Part shown: positions 53,150 through 63,639 of the stretch, piece after piece
Numbering within the stretch: position 1 is the stretch's first letter
Layout: each line of letters starts with the position of its first letter
Origin: Perca fluviatilis
Taxonomy: Eukaryota > Chordata > Actinopteri > Perciformes > Percidae
Assembly: GCF_010015445.1 (NCBI RefSeq)
Contig: NC_053116.1
Coordinates: forward strand, 5,593,568 to 5,657,567
Length of the DNA: 64,000 nucleotides
Direction: 5' to 3'
Made by a program: the position numbers and the translations under genes
Notes under the pieces: model-generated
What the model saw: only the letters and a program-made list of their open reading frames with translations
Database searches by the model: none
Told to the model about the DNA's origin: nothing

Positions 53150-53915
53150 GTTATGAGGGACAGAACGGACCCAAATGCAAAGGCTCAAAAACACGTAACA
53201 AGTTTATTAAAAAACAAACAAAGGTAGCGGGGAACTCAGGGGTGGAAACTGGGAGAGCGAGAGACTCAAGGGGAAGCCTAGGATGGTGAGGTACTCGTGG
53301 CAGAAACTAGGAGGGTGAGGGACATAAGGGCAAAACCTAGAATGGCCGGGGAGCTCGAGGAAACGCGGGGAAACTGGGGCTGAAGACCCGAGGAGAAGAC
53401 ACCGGAGTGGGGGAACCGAGGAGCCGAGGAGGGGCTGGCTGAATGGGGAGATGGAGGCAGGATGGAGCGGGGTTCCGTGGTAGGTGGACTGGATGGTGAG
53501 GCCAGCTGACTGGGTATGGAAGACGAGGTGATGGATACTGCGGAAAAAAACAAAACACAAAGAGGGGTAAGACAGGAGATTTCACAAGGACAGGTGAGAA
53601 AAGATAAGGTTGCGTGAGCGAAACTGGCGAGTGTCACCGGTGGAGCTGAGGCAACAATTCAGCGGAGATGAGCTGTTGGACCGGGGTTGAAGTACTGTGC
53701 TTGATTGTAGATGGCTGGCAGGTGTGTGTGGCAGGAGAGCAGTGATTGTTGAGTGGCAGCAGGTGTGTATGGTCAGCCGGCAGGCAGTAGGCAGGAGGGG
53801 AGGAGGGAAAGCGAAAAGAAACACAGAGAGAGAGAGACAGAGCAAACAGAAAAAAAATACTAACAGACTAAAAAAGTAAACAGACTCACAGCCAGCCGAC
53901 CCCAACCATCACAGT
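53150..53915. repeat. Unclassified dispersed repeat
   Basis: Begins tgttatgagggacagaacgg with acccaaatgc and a run acgtaacaagtttattaaaa (minus-strand poly-A signal sense). Contains degenerate repeats of ggtgaggtactcgtggcaga / gggtgagggacataagggca and ends near accccaaccatcacagtat. Termini TGTTAT...ACAGTA could fit an LTR or other unit, but no duplication is seen. Open frames here are G- or P-rich artefacts. Confidence 0.4.
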
Positions 53916-53934
53916 ATACTGTATACTAATCCCG

Positions 53935-54740
53935 CTAAAAAATAATAAAAAATTGATAGAAAAGAAATCAAGTTAATACAGATTATAGACAGCAGTTCCG
54001 TAAAGTCATCAAAGAAGGATGCAAGGTATTTAGGTGGCCTGTAGATTAGAAATATAGCTTTAGAGGAGGACCTCAGCTGAAGAGCCACATATTCAAAAGA
54101 AGCAATATTTCCATAAGATATTTGCATACATTGGAATGAGTCATTAAACAAAATGGCGACTCCACCTCCTTTCTTATTCACTCTATTCTCGCTCATGAAA
54201 CTGAAGTTAGGAGGAGTTGATTCGATAAGAACAGCAGCACTGTTATTATGGTCTAACCAGGTTTCAGTTAAAAATATGAAATCAAGATTGTGCTTAATAA
54301 TAAAATCATCGATTAAAAAAGATTTTCCTGCCAAAGACCTGATGTTTAGTAAGGCTAGTGTTAATGTGTTAAGAGAATTATCTGCCTCATTTTTTGGGAC
54401 AGGCTGTGGCTGACGAGGAATTGATGCTAAATTTGCTAAGTTTGCAGTTAAGTGCTTCTTCTTACTTAGCGGATTCACCATTCTTTTTCTGTTACCTATC
54501 ACAACATAAATTGAGGAAGAATCTAATACACAGGGCCCCAGGCTTGTCCTGGAAAGAGTCATGAGTGCAGTTCTTCAAAACTTGCCATTTTCAGCGTGTA
54601 GCTTGCTAGCTCGAAGTTTGTTGTTGTTTCCAGAAACAGACTGAGTTTGAGAACGGCAACACACAGAGAGGCAATTATCCTGGAAATGTACTTCCGTTGA
54701 TCCAGACTAACATCACCACATCTGCCCTTTGAAGCCCACA
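53935..54740 (-). mobile_element. L2 LINE 'E' fragment (endonuclease), minus strand
   Basis: Minus-strand open frame 54562-53909 has LALLNIRSLAGKSFLIDDFI, FIFLTETWLDHNNSAA (catalytic Glu), NKKGGGVAILF and IFLIYRPPKYL, then degrades before GDFN. Upstream (to about 54740) is 5' region with in-frame Met but no further motif. Truncated at about 53935. Confidence 0.83.
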
Positions 54741-55033
54741 TCTACTCAGACTTAAAAGAGTTTATTTCCCAAAATGTATTGAGGATGAACAGTCAGAGTG
54801 GAGACAGAGAAATTCACTGGACAAAGAATATGAAAACGTAAAAAGGAAGTTGTACAGATTTTTTTTTAAATGCATATTGTTAATGAGCCTCACATATTGC
54901 TGAAAATACTTGCCAAAAACTAGTAGAACATCTGGTTCTTTTGCTGGACTTACTGAATATTGACAGTTCATATATTTTGTTTTGTTTTTTCAAAACATGA
55001 AAACATTTTTAAAAAGGGGAAACTAACCTTCAG

Positions 55034-55035
<2 letters not shown>

Positions 55036-55111
<76 letters not shown>
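55036..55111. repeat. (GT)n microsatellite
   Basis: About 37 perfect GT units. Confidence 0.98.
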
Positions 55112-55112
<1 letters not shown>

Positions 55113-55435
55113 CATGTTCCACCACATTAGATCACCAGCAGAGAACAACAACAAACACCAGGCACCTCGGTAGGTCTAACTGTCTGGCAGTGAGTCCCAC
55201 ACCTGTGCACAGGAGCACAGGTCGGCACCTTTGACGTCACCGACGTTTGGACTTGGAGGAGACCTGCAGGGTTTGTAGAAACCCATTTGGGGCCAGAGCT
55301 GTAGAGACAGATCAGGAGAGGTAAACCTAAAGGGTTGTGACATTCTGTAGCACAACATCTCACTATTAATTAGGGGCAAGGACTATGGCAAGTCCTTGAG
55401 TTTACTTCTAAGCAATGTTCCTTAAAAGCCCATGT
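55112..55435. other. Non-coding stretch
   Basis: No recognisable motif. Open frames on the minus strand lack domains. Confidence 0.4.
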
Positions 55436-55640
55436 AGTAAAGTAAGTCAAGTTTTATTTCTATAGCACCTTTTAAAACATAGGTTACAAAGTGCTTTCCA
55501 AAAGATAACAATTTGAACAAAAAATGAGTACAACACAAACATTACAACACCACAAACATTACAACAGAACAACTAGAGGCATCACTACTCAAAATACAGC
55601 ACATGGCTCAAAGACAGAAACATTTCGAACTTCAGCTGAG
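55436..55640 (-). mobile_element. L2-type LINE or SINE 3' end, minus strand
   Basis: On the minus strand: TTTGGAAAGCACTTTGTAAC, TTTTAAAAGGTGCTATAGAA, ATAAAACTTGACTTACTTTA and a CTTTA-type repeat tail. This is the general form of L2-clade 3' ends. No coding part is recognisable. Confidence 0.6.
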
Positions 55641-57042
55641 ACCTAAAACACCAAAGAGAGTTTTGACCTGAGGGGCCTAGCAGAGGAATACAGCATTAGT
55701 AGTTCACAAGTCTATATTCACGATGTTCCACTCCCGGGACTGCTCTGTTGCTGCCGGAAATTCGGCCAGATGTCACTCATTCAGATATCTGCAGGGCAGG
55801 GACGGACTGGGGCTAAAAAACAGCCCTGGACTTTCTCCCAAATAGGCTCATCATCCAGCCATCCGGAGCCGTGCGTGACAGACACTAGCCAGGATGTCCT
55901 GATACTATACCACGATACTGTAGCCAATCAGACAAGGTGTTCACAGCAAGTAACATCTCAAACCCAATGATGACAATTGGGGTTGTGTTTATTAATGAAG
56001 CCTCAGCCTTCAAATAAAAACTAAAAATGTACAATGCCATTACATCTGCATTGAAAATAAAATACACATAATGAAATGTAACTGGCTACAGAAACCCCAA
56101 ATTACACAAACTTGTAATTATAAAACAGTACAGAGTATTACTGACAACGCTTTCAGAGATAAAATAGGCTACTTGCTGTACCTGAACATGGGGATTAGAT
56201 ATATTGTAGGCCTATACCAAAACTACACTGAGAGTGTTAGTAACTATACTATAACTATTCAAATATAAATGTATATAACATGTGTTACTTTGTGTTAAAG
56301 AATTAGCACTATTTCTCTGTCCAGAGACTTTAAGCTTCCTTACTGTGTAAAGTTTGTCCAGTGCATTTTCCACGTAGAACAGAAACGGGTTAACCACTTG
56401 GCCATGGGTTAACGAAACAACTCCACCTGGGAAGGGTTTGTGGAGCGGTTCAGAGTCGACTCGGGAGGGAAAAGCAGTCCGTGTTGTCCGATTTCCTTCT
56501 AGAGAAAAGCATGGTTCTCTCTTCTGCATATTTGAAACACTGGTCGCGTGTTTCCATAGGGTCCAAGATGCTCGTCAGAATCACCGAAATAAATCCACTT
56601 TTCTTGGGAAATGGAGCTATTTCAAAGCAAACGTTCGCTTGTGTGTCAACCTGTAGTGACTGAAGTCACAGGGCAAAGACAAGAAGTGGGGGGTGACGTG
56701 AAGTTTTATAGCTCAGGCCACCAGAGGAGAGCCCGGCGGTCTCACTATGTCGTCTGGGATGTTGTGCGTAAAATGAAAGACACTCAAAATATGTCAACGA
56801 TGTCCAAAAGGTTCTGGCGGGTGTACGGATGGTCGCAGAACCAATAGTAGTAAAGTAATTTGTGATTCTCGCGAGAATTGTTGGGGCGCCACCTCCCAAA
56901 CTTTGCTATCGGGATTGATAGGTTGGATATTTTAGCATACATGTTTCAAATGTATTTCATATATTATCTAAGGTCTTTTATGAGGGGGTAGTCTGGGGAC
57001 AACCTTCACACACAGGAAACTGGAGCCTAGAATGTGTGAATC
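55641..57042. other. Stretch without assigned feature
   Basis: Moderately GC-balanced sequence with several short open frames (for example 56438-56656 and 56611-56847) and no known motif. This is the longest part of the window that I cannot assign to repeats, so it may be unique intergenic sequence. Confidence 0.35.
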
Positions 57043-57759
57043 TATAGAGAGCCAAAGTCCCGCCCCTTCCGGTGGCCCTCATGGGACCTAAACTCAGAAA
57101 AAATATGAACGGTAGTGAACGGGGAGAAGCAAATTATTTTTTGATCCCGTTTGAATTGAGCCATGGATTACAAATATGATGTACGTCAATTTAAAAAGAT
57201 AATTTTTCAACAGAAGAAAGTCTCAGTTAGCCGTAGATTTGTCATAGTACCACTTAGTTTTGTGTGAAACCGCTCAGTGGACTACATCTCCCGTCTCACA
57301 CAACCTACCTCACCTAGCTTGATGCTCGGCTTGCTCGCTAGCTAGCTAGCTTAGCTCTGTTCCACAACACATGTAACATTATCTTAACTGCTGTGTTTTA
57401 TCCAGTCAAGTGTTTTCAGCAGAGAAGCAAAAGAACAAGCAAGATCCTCTGCTCATTAGAGTAACGTTACATCCCCGGTACGATACACACAGACATCGTA
57501 GCTTCAACGAGACGTCATCCATGAAGTTTGTAGTCTTTCTAATTACTTATTTTCACAGTCTTAACAGTTTAACAATAAACTGAGACTTTGGTTGAAAAAT
57601 AATGTTTTAAATTGACGAACATCATATTTGTAATCCATGGCTCAATTCAAACGGGATCAAAAAATAATTATTATCTCTCCATTGACTCTAGTTCATACTT
57701 TTTCAAAAGATGGGTCCCATTGGCCGGAAGTAGAAGGGCGTGACTATGGCTCTCTATTA
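57043..57759. mobile_element. Foldback element with about 190-bp arms
   Basis: Left end TATAGAGAGCCAAAGTCCCG, right end (inverted) TAATAGAGAGCCATAGTCAC. The arms share further blocks in inverted order: GATCCCGTTTGAATTGAGCC, ATGGATTACAAATATGATGT, and ttaaaaagataatttttcaa with aaagtctcagtt. Central part about 330 bp, with gctagctagctagcttagct. Possibly TA target. No coding capacity. Confidence 0.82.
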
Positions 57760-58105
57760 GAAGTATTTTCCATATAAGGAGTAGTTTTGAGGTAGTATTG
57801 TCCCACAGAAATGGATAGCTTGGAATGCGTGAAGACCCAAAAAGTATAAAGGAGGACTTATTTTGATGTTCGTAGAGACACTATGGGTACATGCTCCTAG
57901 GCGTGTGTACACATGGTTATCTTCTTTGTTCAAAATTGAATAAAGCTGTATTTAATCTAAAATCATCGGACTGGTTGTCTGTCAAGTCTCCAACATCATT
58001 TCCATGATATCAGCCCGATATCAGCGATGATTCGCCCTATCACGAGTTCATTTACCATCAAAATGACTTTGAAGCAGTTATATTAAGGTACAAATCTTGC
58101 ATAGT
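57760..58105. other. Non-coding spacer
   Basis: No recognisable feature. Confidence 0.35.
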
Positions 58106-58247
58106 GTGCCTTTAATTGGAAGTCAGTGAAGAGACCAGACCGCGGTGATGTGAGAGCAATATGAGGTGTAAGTGAGGAAGGCTTGCTGCAGAGTTTTGGA
58201 CTAATTGCAACCGGGTAACAGCTTCTTGGCTAAGGCAGAATAATATG
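58106..58247 (-). mobile_element. L2-type LINE C-terminal scrap, minus strand
   Basis: Minus-strand reading gives TRLQLVQNSAA, then in shifted frames HITAVWSLH and a LPIK-like end, matching the LQxxQNSAARxxTxxxxxxHITPVLxxLHWLPV block of L2/CR1 C-termini. Confidence 0.6.
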
Positions 58248-59321
58248 TATAATTAAAGCTGCAAGCAGCGTTGGATGGGCCCTTGCGCCTTTTGTTACGA
58301 CCGGATGCCTAGGGGTTATGTGGACACAACATAACAGGTGCCCCCCCACTCTTCCCACTTCCAAACATGTCCAGGACAAATAAGTTCAAAGTAGCAGTTG
58401 TTATTTATTTTGGAGATGAGGCCCCAACACAACAAACAAAACAATTCTAAATGCAAACTAAACTTACCTAAACCAAAACCAAAAGTAAAGAAAAGACAAA
58501 GATCTAACTTAAGTTTCTAAGCACAAAACAGGAGAAAAAGGGAACAAACAAAAAACAGGACTCCTCACTCCTACCAGGATGCTACTAAGAACATAAGACA
58601 AAGAAAAGTGTATTCCAAACTAAAACAAAAATGTCGGAAGGATAACAACTCAACGAACTCAAAACAACCATTTTTACTCAAGGTGGCAAACCGTACTCAC
58701 AATAACTTGGAACACAACATACAGATTACACAGGCACATGGTGGAAAATGGCAGGGTGAAGAGAGGGGGGCGGAGCTCCTGTCTGATGAGGCTTAAGATG
58801 TCTGCTGTCCTCTTGGCAATCAATCAGGAGACCGCAATCAGCTCTGCTGGACCAATCCAGTGTTCACACCTGATCTTCATTACCTGTGTACCGTCAGGAG
58901 AACAACTGTAGTGCAGGGTTCCGGAAGTAAATTTCCCAATCATTTCTCCCATTGACATCTGGACAAATACGTACATAAAGAGTTTTAGACCATGCCTTAT
59001 GCTAACCAGCTATGACGTGACTCATAAGCATACAACATATAATTTCGAGTGAAAAAACGAACAGAAAATCCCCAAAAAGTCAAAAGGTACAAGACTGTGT
59101 ACATATTTTCATTATCGAGTGAAGGAACTACTCATCCCATAAACCTCCGTGCACCACTGAATAGAGGAAGCTACGTTAGTTTAGCTAACAGCTAATAAAC
59201 CCTCAAAATAAAACCTGAAAATAACCGTTAAAATATATAACAGCTGTTACGTCATCTGTAGCCTGCTTTATCCAGTGTTTAGTTTGAGTTAACATTATTT
59301 TAGGTCAAGCTGTCAGCTAGT

Positions 59322-60686
59322 CCATCCATCCATCTTCGTCCGCTTATCCGGTATCAGGTCGTGGGGGTAGCAGCTCCAGCAGGGGACCCCAAACTTCCCT
59401 TTCCCGAGCCACACTAACCAGCTCCGACTGGGGGATCCCGAGGCGTTCCCAGGCCAGGTTGGAGATATAATCCCTCCACCTAGTCCTGGGTCTTCCCCGA
59501 GGCCTCCTCCCAGCTGGACGTGCCTGGAACACCTCCCTAGGGAGGCGCCCAGGGGGCATCCTTACCAGATGCCCGAACCACCTTAACTTGCTCCTTTCGA
59601 CGCGAAGGAGCAGCGGCTCTACTCCGAGCTCCTCACGGATGACTGAGCTTCTCACCCTATCTCTAAGGGAGACGCCAGCCACTCTCCTGAGGAAACCCAT
59701 TTCGGCCGCTTGTACCCTGGATCTTGTTCTTTCAGTCATGACCCAGCCTTCATGACCATAGGTGAGGGTAGGAATGAAAACTAGATTGAGAGCTTTGCCT
59801 TCTGGCTCAGCTCTCTTTTCGTCACAACGGTGTGATAAATTGAATGTAATACCGCACCCGCTGTGCCGATTCTCCGACCAATCTCCCGCTCCATTGTCCC
59901 CTCACTCGCGAACAAGACACCAAGGTACTTGAACTCCTTCAATTGGGGTAAGGACTCATTCCCTACCTGGAGAAGGCACTCCATCGGTTTCCTGCTGAGA
60001 ACCATGGCCTCCGATTTAGAGGTGCTGATCCTCATCCCAGCAGCTTCACACTCGGCTGCGAACCGATCCAGTGAGTGCTGAAGGTCACAGGCCGATGATG
60101 CCATCAGGACCACATCATCTGCGATGAGATCCCCAGCCCACCGAACTGCAACCCATCTCCACCCCGACTACACCTCGATATTCTGTCCATAAATACTACA
60201 AACAGGATTGGTGACAAAGCGCAGCCCTGGCGGAGGCCAACTCTCACCTGAAACCAGTCCGACTTACTGCAGAGAACCCGGACACAGCTCTCGCTTTGGT
60301 CGTACAGAGATTGGATGGCCCTGAGAAGGGACCCCCTCACCCCATACTCCCGCAGCACCTCCCACAGTATCTCCCGGGGGACCCGGTCATACGCCTTCTC
60401 CAGATCCACAAAACACATGTAGACCGGTTGGGCATACTCCCAGGCTCCCTCCAGGATCCTTGCGAGAGTAAAGATCTGGTCCGTTGTTCCACGACCAGGA
60501 CGGAATCCGCATTGTTCCTCTTCAACCTGAGGTTCGACTATCGACCGAACCCTCCTTTCTAGCACCTTTGAGTAGACTTTACCGGGGAGGCTGAGAAGTG
60601 TGATACCCCTGTAATTGGCACACACCCTCTGGTCCCCCTTTTTGAAAAGGGGTACCACCACCCCGGTCTGCCACTCCTTAGGCACC
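59322..60686 (-). mobile_element. Rex3 (RTE clade) LINE, 5'-truncated
   Basis: Minus orientation. The 3' tail is GATGGATGGATGGA (plus: tccatccatccatc, 59321-59334), the GATG-type tail known for Rex3. Flanked by a 10-bp target duplication GTCAGCTAGT (59312-59321 and 60687-60696; the last base overlaps the tail). Clean 5' truncation inside the reverse transcriptase. Confidence 0.93.
59344..60685 (-). pseudogene. Rex3 reverse transcriptase, partial
   Basis: From the truncated start: WQTGVVVPLFKKGDQRVCAN, YRGITLLSLPGKVYSKVLER, EEQCGFRPGRGTTDQIFTLA, MCFVDLEKAYDRVPRE (catalytic Asp), VRVGLRQGCALSPILFVVFM, IADDVVLMASS (Asp pair, Phe/Tyr replaced by Ile, with a frameshift near 60110), then CEAAGMRISTSKSEAMVLSR and LPQLKEFKYLGVLF. 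A second shift precedes 59739-59344, with AEMGFLRRVAGVSLRDRVRS, LRWFGHLVRMPPGRLPREVF and RGRPRTRWRDYI and a natural C-terminus. The endonuclease is lost by truncation. Confidence 0.92.
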
Positions 60687-60776
60687 GTCAGCTAGTGGTT
60701 AGCCAAATTAGCTAAGGTCTTAAGATGGAACAGACCAAATTTGAAGTAAATCGTATAAAATCTCTAGGAGGAGTTT

Positions 60777-60836
60777 GTTAAAGTACGACATGTGGAAATG
60801 GCCAAAATTCACATTTTCCACATGTTGTACTTTAAC
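60777..60836. repeat. Short perfect-type hairpin
   Basis: GTTAAAGTACGACATGTGGA is followed after about 16 bp by its inverted complement TTCCACATGTTGTACTTTAA plus C, with one mismatch over about 22 bp. It lies within the TTAA element, next to Rex3. No terminator or RNA function is implied. Confidence 0.85.
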
Positions 60837-61237
60837 ATGGCTGCAAAATTTCCGTGCATCCTAAAGTCCTCAAACACCTGTTCGTAAAATGCAAAATATC
60901 GCATGAAAACCAAGATGGATGACTTTCTGTCAAGTGGAAAAATTTCAAAAAAATCCTCCATGGACTTCAAGATGAGACCTATGTTCCCTCAAAATTTAGT
61001 ATAATAACTTCTAATTTTTTTCAGAATTCCAAAGCTTGTTAGGAAGCGCTACATAGCCCCTTGGCAACACTCAAGCCAAATCACTATAAAACTTTATAGT
61101 TTTTGCCATGTCTGACGTGTGCCTATTTTTGTGAGTTTTCCAGCATGCTAACCCCCTCAAAAATGCGTGTGACGTGTCGGAATAATAATAATCCTTACAA
61201 AAACAATAGGTCCCTTGCAGTTCCTGCTCGGGCCCTA

Positions 61238-61732
61238 ACTAGAACTGCAAGCAGTTATGATGGGGTCGTAGCCTCCCGGCGTCACTCGTCCCTGACAAAC
61301 CGGGGAGCATGCGAAAGCGGGACCCAAAGCATGACAGTGGGGAGGCAAACGTCGGGAAATATCGAGAGGTGTGAACGGCGAGGTCTGCGGTGCGTTGCAA
61401 ATATCCCATTAACATTGATTGAGTAAAAGGGCCCAAACTGGTCTACGTTGATTATAGCATTTCTACCTCAATTATGGCGCCCCCTAAAGGCCGATCATCA
61501 CCGAATCTGGTATAGAGCCTTAGAGTGGCATGTCGAACAATAATCTTAAATTTTGTGACAATAGCATTTACTGCGGCAGAGATGTTGCCATTGCAAATTT
61601 CCTATTTAAATGCATTGAGTTATTTGCCAAAACGCGTCTATGTTCATTATAGTGCCCCCTAATGGCCAATCTTCACCAAATTTAGTACAGCGCCTCGGAG
61701 TGGGATGTCGAACAATATACCAAATTTTGCTC
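61238..61732. repeat. Related CTGCAAGCAG repeat with about 175-bp tandem units
   Basis: Starts agaactgcaagcagttatga and contains two units marked by gcgccccctaaaggccgatc (61477) and gtgccccctaatggccaatc (61652), each followed by tcaccRaatYtRgta and gtcgaacaata. Same general family as 16631 and 58253. Confidence 0.65.
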
Positions 61733-62420
61733 TTAAAGCGCCCATATTATACTCATTTTCAGGTTCATAATTGTATTTTAAGGTTGTACCAGAATAGGTT
61801 TACATGGTTTAATTTTCAAAAAACACCATATTTTTGTTGTACTGCACAACTCTCTCTACCTGCTGTAGATCCTCTTTTCACCTGGTTTCTGTTTTAGCTA
61901 CAGAGTGAGACCTCTTTTCATCTTCTTCTTCTGTACTATCTTTGATTGTACTCGCACATGCTCAGTAGCTCAGATGTAGATCATGTCAGCTAGCTAGCTC
62001 CATAGAAGTAAAAGACAGGCTGTTTCTCCAACTTCAGTCAGTTACAAGGCAGGATTAGCTGGGAGACTTCTAAATGAGGGCACACATGTAAGTAGTTCTT
62101 TTGTAGATTATGGTGAACTTGTGTGTGTTGTAGCAGTGCTTTGCTATTGAGAACGAGGTACCATGCTAGTGTTAACGAGTGCTACGAGCTAACGGTTGCG
62201 CTTAGCCAGTTCATTTCGGATTGTGATGTTACAGTCCGAGCCGATTTTGAACAGCTCACTAGGAGACTGAAGGCAGGACACATTCAGAAACCATATCTCA
62301 CTCAAAACAGCATGGATGGATTTTTTTCAAAGTTTGTATGTGTGTGGAAGCACCAGAGACACAAAAGAACAGCCCAAATACCAGAAAAAAAGTGTTTTTT
62401 TCATAATATGGGCACTTTAA
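61733..62420. mobile_element. TTAA-flanked non-autonomous element, copy 2 (inverted relative to copy 1)
   Basis: Ends TTAAAGCGCCCATATTATAC and ATAATATGGGCACTTTAA. Inverted counterpart of 21539-22256 over almost the full length, with gctagctagctcc in place of the other copy's centre. Directly followed by TTAAAGTGATGG, so two TTAA elements abut. Confidence 0.87.
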
Positions 62421-62930
62421 TTAAAGTGATGGTTCGGAGTAATTCCACCCTAGGGTCCATTGCACCACGACCTTGAGCCAAACACCCCACCTGGGTCGAA
62501 TATTGGGAGAGTTAGCGTTATCAGCTGAATAGCTTAGTGCAGGCGCTAATGGATCCAAGAGTGTATCTTGTACATTACCCCACTAATAATGCCCAAAATT
62601 ATACCAAACTTCTACACTAGTACAAATAGGTTATGTACTCATAAAACGATGGATCGGAAAGTTTGTAAGTACACCAGGAGTTTATTTTAAATAACACTTG
62701 CCTACTGGCTTCTGCTCGCTGCTGCTGGCAGTAAGACAAGTGCTTAGGGACGTCTACAAATTACAACACCGAAAAGACGTAACAAAAATATGTATTAATT
62801 TAACTTATTTTTTAAAAGTGCTGTAGTACAACTTGCAGGAGACAAGTTATAATTGAGGTAAGTTTGGAGACACTACCTTATTTAATCATTAAATTCATAA
62901 ATATTTTGGTTGTATCTCTTTTTCGGTTGT
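62421..62930. mobile_element. TTAA-type short element, left end
   Basis: Starts TTAAAGTGATGGTTCGGAGT with aattccaccctagggtccat, a start I recognise as common in fish genomes. The right end is not seen in the window; the LINE fragment at 62945 probably interrupts or truncates it. Confidence 0.5.
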
Positions 62931-62944
62931 ATCTGAAATAGTGA

Positions 62945-63605
62945 GACAGTGGTGTGAATGGCGTCAGCAGCTGCCTCCGCATCAGCAGATGGTGGAATGT
63001 AAACAGCGATCACTATGGCCAACGTAAACTCCCTCGGCAAAGTATGGATAAAAAAGTATTATATAGTATGGACACAACCCCGCAGCCAGCAGCTAAATGT
63101 CCAGGCTACAGAAACGTTCCTTTACATTCACATGTCTGGGATTGCACCACTTCTCACTCACATACAGTGCAACCCCACCTCCCTTCTTCTTACCGCTTTC
63201 TTTAACGTCCCTGTCCACCCGAACAGTCAAAAAGCTGGGTACCGCCACGTCGTGGTCTGGGATGTGCGAGTGCAGCCATGTCTTTGTAAAACACAGTGTG
63301 CTGCACTCGTGGAACTCCCTCTGGGTTTTAATTAGTGCTGCAAGTTCATCCGTCTAATTTCCCAGAGACCGTACATTCCCCATAATGATCGCTGGGACAG
63401 CAGGCTTATGTTTTCTTTTCTTTGCCTTTTTCTTTCTTTCCACCCGGGTGGACACGCTTATTTTTAGCCCTCCATCGGTAACTTCAGCCACAAATTCTGT
63501 CCGTCTCTGTGCAAGCAGCGCTCGATTATCATTCCAAATTAGTCGGAAATAAGTAACAGATATATAAAAAACAAGTATCCACCGTAACATTTCACTGGCC
63601 TCCAT
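62945..63605 (-). pseudogene. LINE ORF2 N-terminal (endonuclease) fragment, minus strand
   Basis: From Met at 63605 the frame is open to 63354: KKAKKRKHKPAVPAIIMGNV then RSLGN, the usual basic leader and start of a Jockey-superfamily endonuclease. Continuing in shifted frames: MDEL, REFHECSTLCFTKTWLHSHI (ETW replaced by KTW, losing the catalytic Glu), GGGVALYVSEKWCNP and AIVIAVYIPPSADAE. Truncated at about 62945 before GDFN. Probably a Rex1/CR1-group element distinct from the one at 45110. Confidence 0.78.
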
Positions 63606-63639
63606 ACTGCTTTCTACTTTTTAAATTAGCTGGATACAT

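Larger units (their letters stand above)
58253..61237. mobile_element. 'GCTGCAAGCAGCG' TTAA element carrying Rex3
   Basis: Left end TTAAAGCTGCAAGCAGCG, with gatgggcccttgcgcc close by. The probable right end is near 61237 (ggtcccttgcagttcctgct, cgggccctaac). An inner segment from about 58293 (tgttacgaccggatgcctag) to about 58920 may be a separate unclassified insertion. Rex3 is inserted at 59322-60686. Same family as 16631. Confidence 0.6.

Noticed and set aside
53207..53637. Proline/serine-rich minus-strand frames of about 120 codons
   Set aside because: Three overlapping frames are open because of skewed composition in a degenerate tandem repeat. No evidence of coding.
53150..53915. Solo LTR or endogenous retrovirus
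   Set aside because: TG...CA-like ends are only suggestive. No target duplication, primer-binding site or gag-pol sequence is seen.
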